Of a stretch of DNA of 64,000 nucleotides, positions 12,161-25,100 are shown piece by piece; the first letter of the stretch is position 1; every line of letters begins with the position of its first letter. Origin of the DNA: Lingula anatina (lineage: Eukaryota > Brachiopoda > Lingulata > Lingulida > Lingulidae). The notes beneath the pieces are model-generated. The model worked only from the letters and a program-made list of their open reading frames with translations. It was not told where the DNA came from and did no database searches. The DNA is taken from positions 1 to 64,000 of the forward strand of contig NW_019776126.1 in the NCBI RefSeq assembly GCF_001039355.2, written 5' to 3'. The position numbers and the translations under genes were made by a program.

Positions 12161-12671
12161 TTTAGGAAGAAAGTCGATAGATGGCGCTATTTATCTTGTC
12201 CTCTTTTGTTCCTTCACTGGCCAAGTCCTCAGGAGCATTAATTGGAAGGTTGAAAGCTTCGTGGTTCCGACAATCATTTACATTTTCATTGAACTAAACT
12301 CTAATGGAAGGGCATATCTGAGAAAAGTGCAATAAACTGTTTGCACTAGCGATTTTTAAAACTGACTCACGAGTTTACGTTTATCGAGCTTTTTAGTGTT
12401 AATGTAAACGTTACGAGTTGAGTTCAGTTATCTAAAAACTAATTGGTAGCTTTTCCGTTAGCACAATTTTCAATATTATAAAAACATTGTATTGTTGATC
12501 TTTGGTTTTGGCCACAACAATTCCCGCCTGCTGGAAGAAGCAAGGAGCTTTTTTCTAACACGTTCCATCTAGCACGTGTTTCCATGTTGTATAACTAATC
12601 AATTGATCTCAACCAACGATGCGTGCACATTTTCTTTTCACATCTTTCTTGGAAAGAACATTTGACTGAAG
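12161..12671. promoter_or_regulatory. Candidate bidirectional promoter, PRXL2C (-) / ovoA (+)
   Basis: This segment separates the PRXL2C start codon from a strong plus-strand donor (GAAG|GTAAGT, exon end 12671) that could close a non-coding first exon of ovoA. It contains TGACTCA (12363-12369), an AP-1/bZIP core, and CACGTG near 12574, an E box. A short open frame runs 12619-12669 (16 codons plus stop), ending 2 nt before the donor, and would be an upstream ORF. Transcription starts are not visible from sequence; the assignment rests on the head-to-head layout and the donor. Confidence 0.4.
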
Positions 12672-14656
12672 GTAAGTTTGGACAGAAAACGACAAATTTT
12701 GACAATTACCAACGTGAAAGTATATATATAGACCTTATAAGTTTATGCATGAAATCCCTCTATTGGCGCACGCCGTTAGGCTAAGATCACTGCACACTCG
12801 GTGCAGTATCCCTTCACTGTACGAATGTGTAAATCGGGTAAATTATGAATGGCAGTATTGCGCTCGTAACACGTGGATAGGTGCAATTTTGAACATGTGT
12901 CACAGAATAATGTAACTGAGATTGTTCCACTGCCATCCGTGGTACAGTGTATCTCTGAGATGTACACGTGAGCACTGGGAGGGGGGGGGCATGCAGGAGC
13001 AGCTAGGGCTCTGCTGCTGCATTGTCTGTTCGGGAATATCCTCGTGACATATTGCAGTGTAAATAAAAATAGATAAACGTACACTCAAAAAGGCATAATA
13101 CAAAGTTTACATTTAAATACTCATCACTGAGAGGGACCGTTAATGTTATTATCAGTGTAACAGCAAAACACTAAGTATAATGACATTGTTTTCATGAATG
13201 ACAAAGAAAAAAACTGTATTTATGAATCATGGGAATGGGGTTCTCTTAAGACCATGCTTAATGATATGAACTTTTCACACATATCAGGAGAATTTAAAAT
13301 GGCTCTGATGGGAAAGGAAAATACCCAATGAGACCCTTGTGTACAAAAAGAAGAGTAATTGAATAAAAGACCGCATCAATGAATTATGGATTAATGAGAA
13401 ATTTTTATAAAAGTTAATTAAAAATGTAATATATATACTGGTTTGATGAATGTATATATTTTTTTTTCTTTGCAAACATCTGCAGGTTTCATGTTTCTGT
13501 CATTAAAACTAACAATGGGTCTATGTACACATGTAGTTCTGGTCTTCATGCAACTCAAAACTAGGATGACTAAGCAGTTTTACATTATCAGCAGTCCAGG
13601 CACCTTTATGCGACAGGAACGGTAGTCCTTGGAATGGTAGTATAAGGTCCCATATTATTAATACAGATTAAGATGTAGGGGGTCAGTATATGGAATGCCA
13701 TCACACAACCTTATTTCTTTTCACATCTAATCCTTTTTTAAAGGTCATGTTCTTACAATGCGTAACCTAGCAATAGAATTTCTTGATATAGATATAATGT
13801 TATCATATACATTTCATGGTTCAGTTTAATTTAGAAAAAAAATTACATCAAATTTTGGCAAAAAATATAATTAACAAATTTTTCAGGAAATTTTCTAATA
13901 TATACCAATGATATGTGGACCATCAAGCTTTGTCAAGATTCAAAAAGTTGCTGAATAATTGCGTATGTACATGCATACTTCACATTATAAGGATAGGATG
14001 ATATACATTACTAAAGACATATTAATTTTTGAATTCTTGGAATTACATTTCAAATTTGTTCATGTGCTGCATATATATTTAAAAAATTTCCAACATTTTA
14101 AAATTTAGGTTTAAGATTAAAACTTCACAAAAAACAGAAATAAAATGGGGGTTTTGGATGAAAATGTTTTCAGGATTTTTTTTTTTTTGTGATTCTTATA
14201 AGGATCAGCATAACTTTAGTGAGTAAACTATAATTGAAATATCCTACCGAGGTGCCTGGGATAGAAACTTTTGGATCTCTTGGTTTGATCTCTAATTACT
14301 ATAGGCCCTGGATATAGCACTGACCTGTAATAAAACCCTCATTGTATACATATGTAGTAGACTTTACTTTAGTTTCAGTTTGCTTACATTATAAATAAAC
14401 AAACATTTAAACCTTATAACTTAGTGGAGAAAATTACTATTAAGCCCACAAAGCAAGGAGGAAATGACTTATTTTGTAATTGTGAAAGTCCAGTTAGGTA
14501 GAAACAGGATCTATGTAGGGTTGAAAAAGGATATTATTAAGATGTTTTCTGAGAACAAACGTTTAACTGACTCCATTAAGCTGTGTTAAAGGTTTAATTC
14601 ACATAATTGTCAGCTGTAATTGAGAGGGTAAATGCATTTAGTGGCTTTTTCAAAAG

Positions 14657-14667
14657 TGCTGAGTCAT
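14657..14667 (-). promoter_or_regulatory. Antioxidant response element / MARE-like site
   Basis: The plus strand reads TGCTGAGTCAT. The minus strand therefore reads ATGACTCAGCA, a perfect fit to the ARE core RTGACnnnGC bound by CNC-bZIP/small-Maf dimers (NRF2/CncC type). It lies 25-60 bp upstream of a GC box and a CCAAT box, ahead of a candidate alternative first exon of ovoA. Chance matches to this core are expected in DNA of this length, so the context is what makes it notable. Confidence 0.45.
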
Positions 14668-14690
14668 TTTCTAGAGACAAATTCTGCTTG

Positions 14691-14802
14691 GCTCCGCCCA
14701 CATAATCGGTCTAGCCAATAAGCATCATCTGGTAGCTGATATATAATTGGAAAGAACTGTTAAGTTTCTCTTTGAACCTAAGTTCATCATTTTATCCTTA
14801 TG
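14691..14802 (+). promoter_or_regulatory. Candidate alternative core promoter and 5' UTR exon of ovoA
   Basis: In order: a GC box CTCCGCCCAC (about 14692-14701), CCAAT (14715-14719), a TATA-like GATATATAAT (about 14739-14748), then a possible short exon ending at ATG|GTAAGT (exon end 14802). Splicing to the acceptor at 15088 would give a 5' UTR leading to the ovoA start at 15093. The ATG at the donor is out of frame: it reads into a stop in the next exon. Spacing resembles a classical core promoter, but no transcript evidence is available. Confidence 0.4.
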
Positions 14803-15092
14803 GTAAGTTGGATTTGCTCTTGGGTGAGGCTGGTATGAAATAGTCATGCATAGAAGGCTACATGAACGCAGGGGAAGGCATGTATATGTACACACACACA
14901 CACGTAGATAAGTCATTTACTCATTTCATTCATTCAATACAAAACTAGAATTTTAATAGGAAAATTTGAAATAAAAATGAATGAAACATATAGGATCACT
15001 TGTGCACAATTAGACATTTTTAAAGAATTTTACTTGAGCAAAAGAAAAAAATCGGATATTATTTTCCTTTTATTTATTTATTTTTCAGAAAG

Positions 15093-18000
15093 ATGGCTCC
15101 ACTAGTGCTCTCTGGTCAGGAGACTTTCCAGTCCTTGAAACCATGTGATCTCTCCTGCTGTACTAAAAGGTTTGTTATTATGAGTAGTAGGGAATATACA
15201 GGTAGATGAATGGTATGGATAGTAGACTTCTCTTGATGAATGTGTTTTTCTACATAGTTATCATTTTCTTGGCTTGGGTTGATTAAAGACCAGATGAGAT
15301 TAAAATGGTGGTTTATCCTGAAGCCCCAACTCACATTTGAAAGTGGATGGGTTGGGAGGGAGGTTGCTTGCTTCTCATCTCCTTTTGCAAGAATTTTTTC
15401 TATGGGAACTTCCTAAGATTGCCTTACCTTCTCCCTTCTTGGCAATTAAAAGAAAAGAATCTTGAAACCATCTCCTTTACATAGAAAATGCACTAAACCC
15501 AATGCCTACTTACTGGTAAAGTAACATCATGTTATGTAAACAGTTTATTCTATAGGAATATAAACTGTTATTTGCTTGGCTAAATCTTTTGAGCAAAATG
15601 TTTAATTCTGCATGTCAGTTATCTGTATTTACATATGAATTAACATAATGAAAAGTGTAAATGTAGCCATTCTCCTTTATTTGAATTTTTCTACCCTCTG
15701 CCCTTCAAAGGTTTATGATACATGTAGCACCATTAAAGTCGCGCATGGGTCAAATAGAAAGTAAAATTCAGTAGATCTACTACTATGTTAATTTAACATG
15801 TATAATTAACCTACATTGAGTACAGGTTATATCATATTGTGGTAAGTTCAGAAAAAAAGCAATTCTACGTATATTATGACTTGATGAATGAAAACATTGA
15901 TGTGTTTTCATTTTTTTTTTATGTCAGGATATCTTTTTCCCTTACAACTACAGCATCTCATTCATTCTCTCAAGCATAATATACATAGTCACCTGCGCTG
16001 ATTTCTGAAATTCACTTGGACCCCCCACCCCTTCTAAAATGAAAGTTAGTTACATTTAAGAGTGCAGTATTGAAAGATTTGTTTCAGCGGTGATTCTCCA
16101 TGTTTCCTTTTACATGTTGATACATTTAATTCATTGAGGGTCTTATCAACCTGAGGATAATTCTTATCCAGACGATATTTGTGTAGGAATTGAGCAGATA
16201 GTGAACTATTATGTAACACCAATTGGTGTTTAGAGCTCATTCCCATTGAAACTAACAATCTACATAGATTGTTCCATCTCCAATGATCTTCCTAAATGTA
16301 TTCTCCCTAAATGCAATTAGTTTAACACATTAACACACCTCCTCCTGATGTTGAGAAGAATACAGAAAAGCTGGTGGCTATACAGATAGGTGGGAAACAA
16401 CAGATGTGTTAATCTGTTAAACTGATTGCATTCAGCGACAGTCCCCACAGAGGTGGATCGATCTAGGGAGACTGAGAGTTTCAATGGGAATGAGCCCTGA
16501 CAACATAATCTATATGTGTATATATATATATTTATTTATCTATTTATTTGTCTGTTCTATGTTCTAGCCACTAGTATCGTATTGTAATTGATTGTACCTT
16601 TATGTGAAGGTGTTTGTCAATAAAGAATCTGAATCTGACAACACCACACGCTTCACGTGCCTGTGCAGTCTTAAGTATATGGTAATAATACTCGATAATT
16701 TCAAATTTTACATTTGATGGAATATCAAATTTGTGCAAAATTCTTCAATTATAGTGGGGTACATAGTGCCTCCCAAGGAGCATCCTACTAGTACTCACTC
16801 ACCAAGTTTCAATCATTGTCTTTTTGTATTGTCAACAAAGTTTTGTTTTGGAAAATATGATATTTCAATTTTGCTTGCAGTGAGTGATAATTATTGCAAC
16901 ATGTTAAATGCAAGTTATTTTTTAAAAGAACTGAAAGCCTTCTTATAGCTGGCCTAAAGGTATCAGTGAATTTTTATCCTTAATCAAATATACCTGCTCA
17001 CAAAGCATTGCCCAACTCATCTCCACACTGATTAAGTATTGTATTAGTAGTTCAAAACAAGTTCAGATTAATTTTGACTGCCATAGTCTTCTTGACATTT
17101 CAGAAGGAAATAAAGACATCAGGTATTTTCTATTTGAGGGTTTTTTAAAGGTCTGAATTGGGAATGATAATTAAGTGGCATAAAATTAAGACCTCTAGAT
17201 ATTTTAAAATGTTTGTAATGTACTGTCCTCTAATTTGAATTCTTCTTCTTGTATTAGATGAAGTTCTGCTTGCTGAAAAGATCTTGAATTTATTGAAAAT
17301 ACACACCTTAGCTTATGAGCAGAGTTTGTGTTGTTAATGTCACCATGACATGCATAGTAATCGATATAGCTTTTGGCTTTTATATATAGTGAACATGTTA
17401 CGTAAGTTCTAGTTTCCACAAGTTTACTTAGGAATGAAATGAATTATTCTTCTCAAGATTATCACAGTTGGTTTAGCCACTCACCCTTTTAATGTGCTGC
17501 ACTGGCCAGCACTGTGTTGCTAGGATTAGAGATATTACAGCCCATACAATTAAATATGGATCTAACTACCAGTGGCCCAGGGTAATTTTAGGCATTCACT
17601 TGTACATTTTTTTTTGTTGGAAATCCATAGATTCATTATGTTTTACTTCAGAATTTAATTTAATTTACATTACAACTGGATGTTCTGTATTTCTTACAAA
17701 TATTTTTTATTCTGTGTAAGTTTTACAGGTAATAATATCATCTGGAATGTGCTTCTCTCATTTCCACACACTCTTTTTATCATTCTGCTTATTGAAACAG
17801 TTGTATTATAAACTCTATTTTTGTAAAATATTATGTTTTTCTCTTTTCTGTAGTATATAAATTACAAAATGCCTTCTTAGCACTCCTCTTACTGCACTAA
17901 AAACAACCTTAGTGTCTTCACATCTCTGTTTGTATACACATTTTTTATTATTTAAAAAGAATGATTATAAGGCATTATTTTGTTATCATTTCTAAATATC

Positions 18001-21000
18001 ATTATGTCACAACTAATGAGACTGTTTTAAGACAAGAAATGAATGGCTGATGCTTTATAAAGCAATAAAAAATTCTTTCAGCTATGTAGTTGGATCATGG
18101 TCTAAATTTTTTTTACTAGCTTTGAAAAGTAGGCGAAAAACAATATTTTGATAGGTAACAGTCATCTTGAGAATAAGATTATGTCCAATGATCAGACATA
18201 GCCTCTGTAGTTCCCTTGCATTGATAAGCACCCCCACCCCCTCCTTCTCTTCCCACCACCCCCCTCTACTCGCCTCCTACCTTAGCAGGATTCTGTAAAT
18301 GTTTGGGCAGGTGGTGGCCTGGTGTTGCAAACTTTGACCTTCAAGTGAAGATCAATTTATAGTCTATCCAGGTGTAAGGCCTTGTTCACAATCAGTTGAT
18401 CCGCAGACTAACTAGTCCGTGGGTCAAATATGGCTCCCGCTTGACAATGGATTCCCACCTCCCATGCATATCGTCCCAGCAGGGCAGGGGCAGAGCAATT
18501 AAATCTCGGCATATACTTTAAAGTGGGTGTGCTACATTTGATCCACTGGTTCAGATCAACTGGTTACGAATGCGGTCTTATGTTCTTTTGTGAAATGTGC
18601 CCAGGTCTGCGAGTTCTGTGTGGTCATGTTTGTTATGTGTTCCATGGTAACTCTGTGATGGAAGCACATTGTATTGCCATGTGTAAAGGGAAAGCAAAGG
18701 TTTGGTTTGAAGCCTGATATCTTCGATGAACAAAAGCAGCTCCAATTTGAGCCTGCATGATCTTTATGGATCTGTTGTATCCAAAATCAATTTTCACCAA
18801 CCTTTAGAGCATACATGCAACCCATGCTGTTGTATATATATATTCTTGGATCAATGTTAATTTCTCTTTGGCATTTAGCTTCTTATAACAGTGTGTGTGT
18901 TGGGTTCAAAAATCTCATATTTGCTATTGTTTGTTAAATATGGGGTTTCTTCTTAATGCCTATTGCATCCAAAGTAAAAAACAAAACGGGTTATGAAAGT
19001 TTCTTTAGAATTTCTATCACATTCTATTATGATCTAAAAAATGCCTTTAAAGAAACAAGATGATATAAGACATGCATTATTGTTTGTCTTTTTCATTCTT
19101 TAAAATGCTGTACTGTTTACAATGAAATATTGATATTTGAAAATGTTGTGTCAGAATACCCCTAAATGCCAGCAAAAATCAGTAATGCAATTCAAAATTT
19201 AACAATTTATTTACAATGACCTACTTAACTAAGGCTCTATTCCCATAGATTTTAGATCAATCTATCCCCGTGGGGAGTCTCACTGGATTACTTTCAGATA
19301 ATCTGACTTAAATGTCCGTCCCGCCTACTACAAGCTGTAAAGGGGGTAATTAACTTTTGTGTCCGCCCGGCTGACAGCTATTTAGCGTGAACCCCCAGGG
19401 AGTTAGGTCGATCTAAAGTAGTTGGATCTAATCTATGGAAATGGGGTGTAAATCATACAGATCATACAATTATACAGAGATAAACTCATCCTGAAGTGTC
19501 CGTATCCTGTTAATTGTCCTTTAAAGTTTAGTACGCTAACTGTTTTTCAAGTGCATCCAATGACAGTCCAACATCCAGCATTTTCAAACATGCACTTTCA
19601 ATTTCAAAGTAAGATGGGAATCAATTAAAAGCAGTGATATAACAGAAGTTGTTAACAGTCTGCTCCACAATTCTGAAAGCCTCTGGTCTAATCTCTATGT
19701 CCATCATTTTTATATTATTATTATCATAAATCTAGCACTTACCAATACATCAAATCTTGGAGAAACCTTGTGCTAGTTTCCACATTGTAATTCCCACACT
19801 CATGAATGGTACATAAATCCAACATGCACTCACCAATGCAAATGTCTAGAAGATACAATTACATAAACAATTAAAGGCCTGTCAGTGCATAGGTATTAGC
19901 ACATAACTATTATAATTTATATATATTACATAATATTAAATAATGAAAATAGGTACTCTTGTGTAGTCATGCATGTGTATAATCCTGACGTGACTAGTGT
20001 CAGGTGTACAGGCTGTATGCTTACACTGCATTACATTTCACTACTTCAATGTAGCTTGAGTCAACACTGGTCAATACCAGTTTTGTTCAATAAAAACAAA
20101 CAATATCTTACTTAGCTCATAGTTTGTTTTTTGGGTACCCTGGTGACAGGAGACTGTATCACATGTAAAAAGTGCAGCGTCATGCCTTGCCATTGATGAG
20201 TTTGTACCACACTTAAATTAGATCTAGGTTATCATTGTCAAAATGATAGCTGGGACACTGCAACACTGTTCAGTTCTAGCTTATTTATCAACACAGACTT
20301 AGCTGTGTTGCATATCTTAATGTTTTCTTCTTGGGTTTGGGTGTTATAGAAATGATTGAATGATGTGTAGTGAAAGATTTTTTTCTTGTATTGACAATAA
20401 TTTTAGTACCGTCTTATTTCTAAGAAATGAAAGTTGAGGACATGCAGCTACCAATTAAAAATATTTCCTGAAGATTGAGATTCAAATTTGTAAAAGGTTG
20501 AAATTTTGAAACACAGGAATCAAAAGGCATCTGAAAGTGTATCCAATCAAAGGTGGATGGAGTTAAGTGAAAATAAAAATTAATATGAACAGCAATTTAA
20601 CATTTGCCAGGAATTATTATCTCTTTTTGGAATCATATGCCAGGAATTATTATCTCTTTTTGCTTTGACAACAATAACAAGCTTTTTTATTCACAGTGAG
20701 ATCAAGGCATATTTTGAGAACAGTTATGACCTGAATGAGAGCATTTTTACAGGGTTAAAAGGTAAAAGAAGAGTAGAAATCTGCAAAAGTGCTTTAGCTT
20801 CCTTTAAAGTGAATTCTCACTGTATCTTAATGACTTCTTAACACATTTTAAATCAATTTTGATAAAAGCCACTACTGAAAACTGTGTTGACTACTTAATT
20901 TTTGGTCAGTACTTTGTAAAACTGTTAAACTGTAATTGAGTAAGAATTTATCTCAGAGAATGATTAACTGACATTTTATTGTGTTGATATATATCTGTGT

Positions 21001-22106
21001 GATCATTTTATTTACAGAGGAATGTGCCATATACAAGTGCCCGGATCGGCTTCGTCTGCCCCTGATCTTCTACTACGCCCACACTGCATGCGTGTATGTG
21101 AACAAGATGTTTCTGGGAGGTTTGATCACAGTTAGTATCTGGAAAATTAGTTGTTTTTTTTTTATTTTTTTTTATTAACTTGCAGGAGGACAGTTAGTAA
21201 AAATTAGTAGACATGTTCTTCTTAGGACTATGCACTATCAAGAATAAGGAGTAGATTAATTGACCTTAATATGTATATCTTTTTACAATTAATTTATATT
21301 TAATTTCCCTGTATGGCATGAATTATTTGTGTAGAAATGTATGCTACTATTTTAACCCTAACCAGGGGTTTCTAATTATATTCTTTAAAACATTTAAATT
21401 CTGTATATGATAAGTTGCTCATAAAAGAATGGTTAAACAAATTGTTTCTTGAAATCATTTTTGAAATAATTTTCAGAAACGCATTAATCCAGAATATGAA
21501 TCCCTTTTTGAGACTGGAGTGGATGAGATGTCGTGGGATGACACTGTAAGACATGTCAATTTGTCACTGTATCATGCTCTTTTTCCTTTTACCAAAAGAG
21601 GTACTACTTCAACCTTTCTAATGTCATATAAAATTAGATGTAATGCATGATTTTATCACACATATCATAACAGGCTCACTTCCTTTTCTTCTAATTCTCC
21701 CTCTCTCTTCATTTTCTAAATTATAAGAAACTTATCACTTTGGTTGAGATGTTGATCATGTGAGATATTTTGCAATGTTCTCAACTTTCTACACTGGGAG
21801 TGAAACTTTAAGTTCTGAAGAATGGCTGTAACAGTTGTAGCCACATGAAAATCAGGGAGGCTGACGGAATTCTGATATTGAGAACCTTGTAATTATCTGT
21901 TGTCACCAAACTGAACATGTAATCTAATTGTTTTGTCAACATTTTGCAGGAGAACTTCCGTATGGGTGGCCAGTACAAGTGGCCTAACTTGAAGGATGTG
22001 GTAGAGTACAGGAGGCAGGTGAGAGAAGTGATACTGCAGGTGATTGAGAACACCCCTCTGGAATTGCCCATCACCAAGGAGAGCCCCTGGGTGAGTGGCT
22101 GTTTTT

Positions 22107-22185
<79 letters not shown>

Positions 22186-25100
22186 TGCTGTAATAATCAT
22201 TGCATATTAGCCAAATCTATGTATGTAATTCTTCTTGACATTCTATTGATTATGAAATTATTTGCGTTCAACATATAATGGCTCACATTCTATTTAGATA
22301 TGATAAATAAGATACCATTTGGTTCTTTTTTTTTTTTTAATCTCATTTTTTTAAAACTGGTTTATGCACGTTGTCTTATAAATACAAGTATACTGATTGT
22401 TTTAAAAATCATGAAATCATATATTTAAATATATATGACAAAAATCACTGTCATTCTGCCTCAGTGGTCCTTGTTTATGGGAATGGAGCATGAACGCATT
22501 CACCATGAAACTTCGTCTGTATTGATCCGCCAGCTGCCAGTAGACATGGTCACCAGGCCCAAAGGATGGAAATACGGCCCAGTGACATGGGGTGGGTACA
22601 GGAGAATAATGAAATTATTATGTTTGCAATATTATTTTGAGAGTACATATTATTTACTGAAAACTGAGTTGTTGCCGTATAATTTTCTTTTTATTTATGT
22701 CTGCAAACTTATTATCATAACTGGTGGGAGTAAAAATTTGTGAATGTCTGAGCATTGTAAATTGATTTATGTAAATTAATAAATCTGTGTAAATCAATGG
22801 AGGAAAAATCCTGATTCAGTAGTGTGTTTCCAAGTGAAAGTACACAAAGTTTTATTTATTATGTATCTTTATTGGTGACAGGGGAAGGTGTTAAAGAAAA
22901 CCCAATGGTTACTGTCTCTGAACAAACCACTGTGACACTGGGAAAGCCACAAGACTTTCCTTCATACGGCTGGGATAACGAGTATGGAGAATTGGAGTGC
23001 AAGTAGGTGTACACTATTGCTTGCGCAAAAGATATTTTTTTAGTATGTAAAAAGCCAAAGGGCATTTTATGCTGCAATATTGTTATACCACTGATATTAG
23101 TCAGCATATCGTGAAATACTTTAAAGAACTTTTTTGTGTATGTATTGTAATGGATGATTATTAAGGCTAACTCTAGGTGTGATGCTTCTATTATTTTATC
23201 GATTTTGGAAGAAAACAATGAGAAGATGCTTAAATTTAAAACAGGGAAGCAACAAGTGCAAAACTAGTTGTATAACACCTGTAGTGTTAGAAAAGGAATA
23301 GTCTTGTTGGAATAATATAAGTTGTTTATTCTCCTCTCTGTCTTTACCAGTTATAAAATACTCATCAATCAACGATGGTTTAAACTGAAATAAAAAAATT
23401 AAACAAATAAATAAATAAATAAAATACTTAACTACTTTAATGCAATAATTACAATGGGAATAATCTAGAATGCTGTAATTGAGAAATCTGCACTAGCGCA
23501 ATACAGCACAATTTAGGCACCAACATCTTTGAGACAACTAGCACAATTTGTGTAACATGAGACAGCAGAGAAAGCATGAAGCACATTACTCCTTCAGAAT
23601 ATCCGATTGAACCTTAAACATGTTTTACTTATAAAGATTCTACCGCATAAGACAAGACACGTGTGTCATAAAAACCATTCAATTTCACAGCAGAGAACTA
23701 GTACAGAGTAGATAAATCAATTAAAATCAATTTGGGTCAAACTGCTTCTCAGTAAGCGTTAAACTCAAAAACATCAATGTGGGTCAAACTGCTTCTCAGT
23801 AAGCGTTAAACTCAAAAACAAGCCAAAAACAACAATTCACTTAACTAAGCGCATCTTAATTTCTCTCCAGTTACAAAAAATGACATTAAAAACAATTTTA
23901 CTCACATTCCTGGTTGGACAGGGTTCTCAAAAGGTATACGCTAAGCTTGAACAACTTCTGGGATTATCAAAACATGTTTTCTTCTTCACTAGAACTGAAC
24001 AAAGGAATGTGCTGTGCTCTCTGGCTAGGAAATTTAAACCCCCTCAAGGAATCTTATTAAAAGACAATCAAAAGAAACTATATGCTACTTAATACTTCCT
24101 ATCAGCAATAGGGGTCAGCACCTTACAGCCTACTCTTATTAGCCATTGGCAATACAGGGCAGAACTTAAAGTTAGATTAAATGTTCAGCTATCTAGAAAT
24201 TTGCCAGGTGTTACAAGTTGTAAATTTAACAAATCCGTACAGGATTAAAAGAAAATTTCTATTTTAAATTTCGGTATTTAGTTACATTTGTTTATAGCAA
24301 AAGACATAAATCTGAATATTTCCAACTTTCAGAGTACCTCCATTCCGAGCTAATAAGTACATCATCACCAATAGGGAGTACATGGAGTTTGTGGAGAGTG
24401 GAGGGTATCAGGACAGTCAGTTCTGGAGCAAGGAAGGCTGGAGTTGGAAACAGTACAGACAGGCTAACCATCCACTGTACTGGGTGTGTAGTCAAGGTAT
24501 GGGGGACCTTGACTTTTAACACACACTGTTTTGTGCCAACAGCAGTCTTTAACTTCCACTTAAAAATGGAGATGTGATACATATTATAATTTTATTCAGT
24601 CACTTGCTAATATTTGATTATTTTTTATTTTTTGGCTAAAATGAATTTAAACAGAGTCCTTCCTCAGTGTAGATATCAGGACTTAGTGACAAATTTATTG
24701 AAAAACTTACGTAACCAAACAAAATCAGACTACCAATTTAAAAAACTAAAAAGTCTATTTAAAAAAACACTAGAAAAGATGGCCCAAATCCACCTATGAT
24801 ATATGCGTATTTCCTTTCTTGATATTTTCCTTATCATAATGATATTGTTTCTTCAAGTCTTTTTTATCATTAGATTTTTTTTGAAAATACATCATTTAAA
24901 AACAAATTACTTTTCTTACAGGCAGTGATAGTAAATTTACAGGCCAATAAAACTGAGAAAAAACTATAAATAGATAATTGGTGAAGAGCAGGTATGTAAT
25001 AAAAAATGATCTTCATTTCAGGGTGTAAGAATGGATGTGGCTCTAATCTTTCAGCAAGTTCACATTGTAGACCCCAGGATATGGAAGGCACCAACGAAAA

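Noticed and set aside
21808..22210. ORFs of repeated Cys-Val or Thr-His on either strand
   Set aside because: They are translations of the AC microsatellite and the opposite strand of ovoA exon 5.
22435..22743. Stand-alone plus-strand ORF of 102 aa
   Set aside because: Only 22465-22591 is coding, as ovoA exon 6; the ends of the frame are intron read-through.
23880..24092. Plus-strand ORF of 70 aa inside an ovoA intron
   Set aside because: No recognisable domain and no splice signals that would keep ovoA in frame; most likely chance.
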